Notes under the pieces: generated by a model
What the model saw: the letters and a program-made list of their open reading frames with translations, nothing else
What the model was told of the DNA's origin: nothing
The model's database searches: none
Translations under genes and position numbers: made by a program
DNA from: Candidatus Alloscillospira gallinarum
GTDB lineage: Bacteria > Bacillota > Clostridia > Oscillospirales > Oscillospiraceae
Assembly: GCA_904420055.1 (NCBI GenBank)
Contig: CAJFTV010000083.1
Coordinates: 1 to 5,672 of the forward strand
DNA: 5,672 nt
Reading direction: 5' to 3'
Shown: one piece after another, positions 4,719 to 5,672 of the stretch
Numbering within the stretch: the first letter of the stretch is position 1
Layout: each line of letters starts with the position of its first letter

Positions 4719-5474
4719 TCACATATCAAACGGGTCCCCGCCGCGGTCCTGTTCATGCTGCGGTGCTACATACCCTATCCGCGCGTTGTAGAAATGGGCA
4801 TATGTCACCCCCATATAAGGCAGAAGATATACAGACACGAGTGGAATAAATATGAGCATCGTCACCATAGAATCCAGAAAATGCCACAGTATAAAAGACA
4901 AAACCATGATAAAATAAAAGCTCTTAAATCCCTGCATCAGGTTTCCCGACGCCCGCATGCAGCCATATCCCGACATTCCCGGATTGTCAAACATCAGATA
5001 ATAACTCTGGCTGTACTTTATCGCCACAATTATGCCGGGTACTATAAAGAGCATGGACCACAGGGCAACAAATATTGTTCTGAGAAGAAGTATTACAAAC
5101 GCACGGCCAAAAAACTCAAACCCGCACATAAGGTCAGATATTTTTGCCTCCTGCCCGCGGCTCACCTTCAGGCAGTATCCGGCAAAACCGATACCGAGGA
5201 AATTAATCATAAAGCTGAGGGCAAGAGCCAGCAGCAGCTCCCAAATCTCCGGCGAAGGCAGCATATGCAGCAGCTCGCTGTATCCCGGCATAATGCCCGC
5301 GTTTATCATGTCGTAAAACCGGTTAAAAAACTCGCCCATTCCCACAAGCTGGTTTATGAGATAGTTCATCACCGTGACCACTGCTACATATATTGCTGAT
5401 GTAAAATACACCCTATATCTTGTGTTTCGCATACTAATCTTTGCCATCATTTTAAATGAGCCGCTCGTATACAT
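4719..5474 (-). CDS. DUF975-family multi-pass membrane protein
   Basis: An integral membrane protein of 251 residues with hydrophobic segments at about 24-44, 78-101, 125-150, 186-208 and 209-228. It shows the DUF975 landmarks: a basic N-terminal region, a GYCLKVSRGQEAKISDL loop after the second helix (99-115), WSMLFIVPGIIVAIKYSQSYY (139-159), then a loop with a DNP (163-165) and an ALxxS-like MRASGNLMQGFK (173-184). The tail is short, hydrophilic and His/Asp-rich (QHEQDRGGDPF). Its function is unknown; relatives are common in Clostridia and lactobacilli. The frame stays open up to an ATG at 5558, but only the ATG at 5474 has a strong ribosome site (AGGTGG, 5479-5484), so that start is used. 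It is the first gene of a two-gene unit with the Cys-rich peptide. Confidence 0.88.
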   Translation of the reverse strand: MYTSGSFKMMAKISMRNTRYRVYFTSAIYVAVVTVMNYLINQLVGMGEFFNRFYDMINAGIMPGYSELLHMLPSPEIWELLLALALSFMINFLGIGFAGYCLKVSRGQEAKISDLMCGFEFFGRAFVILLLRTIFVALWSMLFIVPGIIVAIKYSQSYYLMFDNPGMSGYGCMRASGNLMQGFKSFYFIMVLSFILWHFLDSMVTMLIFIPLVSVYLLPYMGVTYAHFYNARIGYVAPQHEQDRGGDPFDM

Positions 5475-5478
5475 TCTC

Positions 5479-5484
5479 CCACCT
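5479..5484 (-). promoter_or_regulatory. Ribosome-binding site fixing the DUF975 start
   Basis: AGGTGG with a 4-base spacer to ATG 5474. The alternative ATG at 5558 has no purine-rich site upstream and would add 28 residues unlike the family's usual N-terminus. Confidence 0.75.
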
Positions 5485-5500
5485 CTTACAGCATAGTTAC

Positions 5501-5515
5501 ATTGTATTGTACCAC
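5501..5515 (-). promoter_or_regulatory. Candidate extended -10 promoter of the DUF975 unit
   Basis: On the minus strand TGG followed by TACAAT (5506-5511) gives an extended -10 box; a second overlapping TACAAT lies at 5501-5506. No good -35 box is found at the usual distance. A start near 5499 would leave a leader of about 25 bases with the ribosome site. A 9-base direct repeat CAGCATAGT (5489-5497 and 5553-5561) brackets the site and might be an operator. Confidence 0.45.
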
Positions 5516-5571
5516 GCCCCAGGCAAAAATAATATTGCATTTTTGTAAATTTCAGCATAGTGATGAATTTT

Positions 5572-5586
5572 AGCTGTATTTTTCAG
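5572..5586 (+). repeat. 15-bp direct repeat, right copy
   Basis: Second copy of AGCTGTATTTTTCAG, identical to 4479-4493 and about 1.09 kb away. It lies between the DUF975 promoter region and the outward plus-strand promoter. Confidence 0.6.
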
Positions 5587-5619
5587 TACTTTGTGCGGTG
5601 TATATAGGCCATATTACTA

Positions 5620-5648
5620 TTGACATGTCCAACTATAAATTGTATTAT
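5620..5648 (+). promoter_or_regulatory. Outward-facing sigma-A promoter at the right edge
   Basis: TTGACA (5620-5625), a 17-base spacer and TATTAT (5643-5648) form a near-consensus plus-strand promoter. Transcription would begin about 5655 and leave the window, so the gene it serves is not visible. It is divergent from the DUF975 unit. Confidence 0.75.
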
Positions 5649-5651
5649 AGT
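5632..5651. promoter_or_regulatory. Inverted repeat overlapping the -10 box, possible operator
   Basis: ACTATAA (5632-5638) and TTATAGT (5645-5651) are perfect reverse complements around 6 bases. The repeat covers the -10 region of the outward promoter, the classic position for a repressor site. The repressor is not identified. Confidence 0.4.
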
Positions 5652-5672
5652 AGCCGTCAGCAGTATTTCAGG

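Noticed and set aside
4574..4756. Minus-strand 60-codon frame overlapping the Cys-rich peptide
   Set aside because: It is a different frame of the same stretch; the frame at 4558-4710 has the ribosome site, membrane helix and cysteine motif.
4698..5399. Plus-strand open frame of 233 codons
   Set aside because: Antisense to DUF975; its unusually His/Tyr/Lys-rich product looks like the complement of a membrane-protein gene, and no family is recognised.
5475..5558. 28-residue upstream extension of the DUF975 protein to ATG 5558
   Set aside because: There is no ribosome site before 5558, and the extension would cover the likely promoter and the strong ribosome site of the 5474 start.
1..5672. 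CRISPR array, tRNA or rRNA genes, insertion sequence, phage genes
   Set aside because: No regularly spaced repeats, tRNA-like cloverleaf, rRNA segments, transposase or phage proteins were seen on either strand.

Overview
The window looks like a piece of a low-to-middle GC Gram-positive anaerobe of the Clostridia type, possibly a gut commensal. The signs are close-to-consensus TTGACA/TATAAT promoters with 17-base spacers, strong AGGAGG-type ribosome sites, tightly packed operons, the Firmicutes neighbour pair UPF0237/UPF0210, and small families typical of this group (DUF975, DUF3781, the FeoB-associated Cys-rich peptide). The exact species cannot be told from the sequence. All protein genes that can be supported lie on the minus strand.

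Left part (1-1340): the first 240 codons of a ZIP-family metal transporter run off the left edge. Upstream of it is about 610 bases without a protein gene. Most of that stretch is a plus-strand transcription unit with its own very good promoter (894-922), a highly foldable untranslated region (about 930-1228) and an intrinsic terminator (1229-1269), followed by a second terminator. It is best read as a stand-alone structured non-coding RNA. Its length and layout recall the raiA-motif RNA of Firmicutes, but this assignment is tentative. It is the most interesting object in the window.

Middle (1334-4404): one promoter (4376-4404) appears to drive a compact minus-strand operon of five genes: a YfbR-type HD-domain 5'-deoxynucleotidase, an ACT-domain protein (UPF0237), a UPF0210/PFL-family protein, a THEP1-like P-loop nucleoside-triphosphatase, and a small DUF3781 protein. 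Gene junctions are 4-base overlaps or gaps of 4 to about 20 bases. Two members act on nucleotides, one is a likely ligand-sensing ACT domain, and two have no known function, so the operon suggests a nucleotide-related sensing or salvage unit that is not yet described.

Right part (4479-5672): a second minus-strand unit encodes a multi-spanning DUF975 membrane protein followed by a 50-residue FeoB-associated Cys-rich membrane peptide, and ends at a strong palindromic terminator. A 15-base direct repeat lies on either side of this unit. At the far right a strong plus-strand promoter with an overlapping inverted repeat points out of the window, toward a gene that is not visible.
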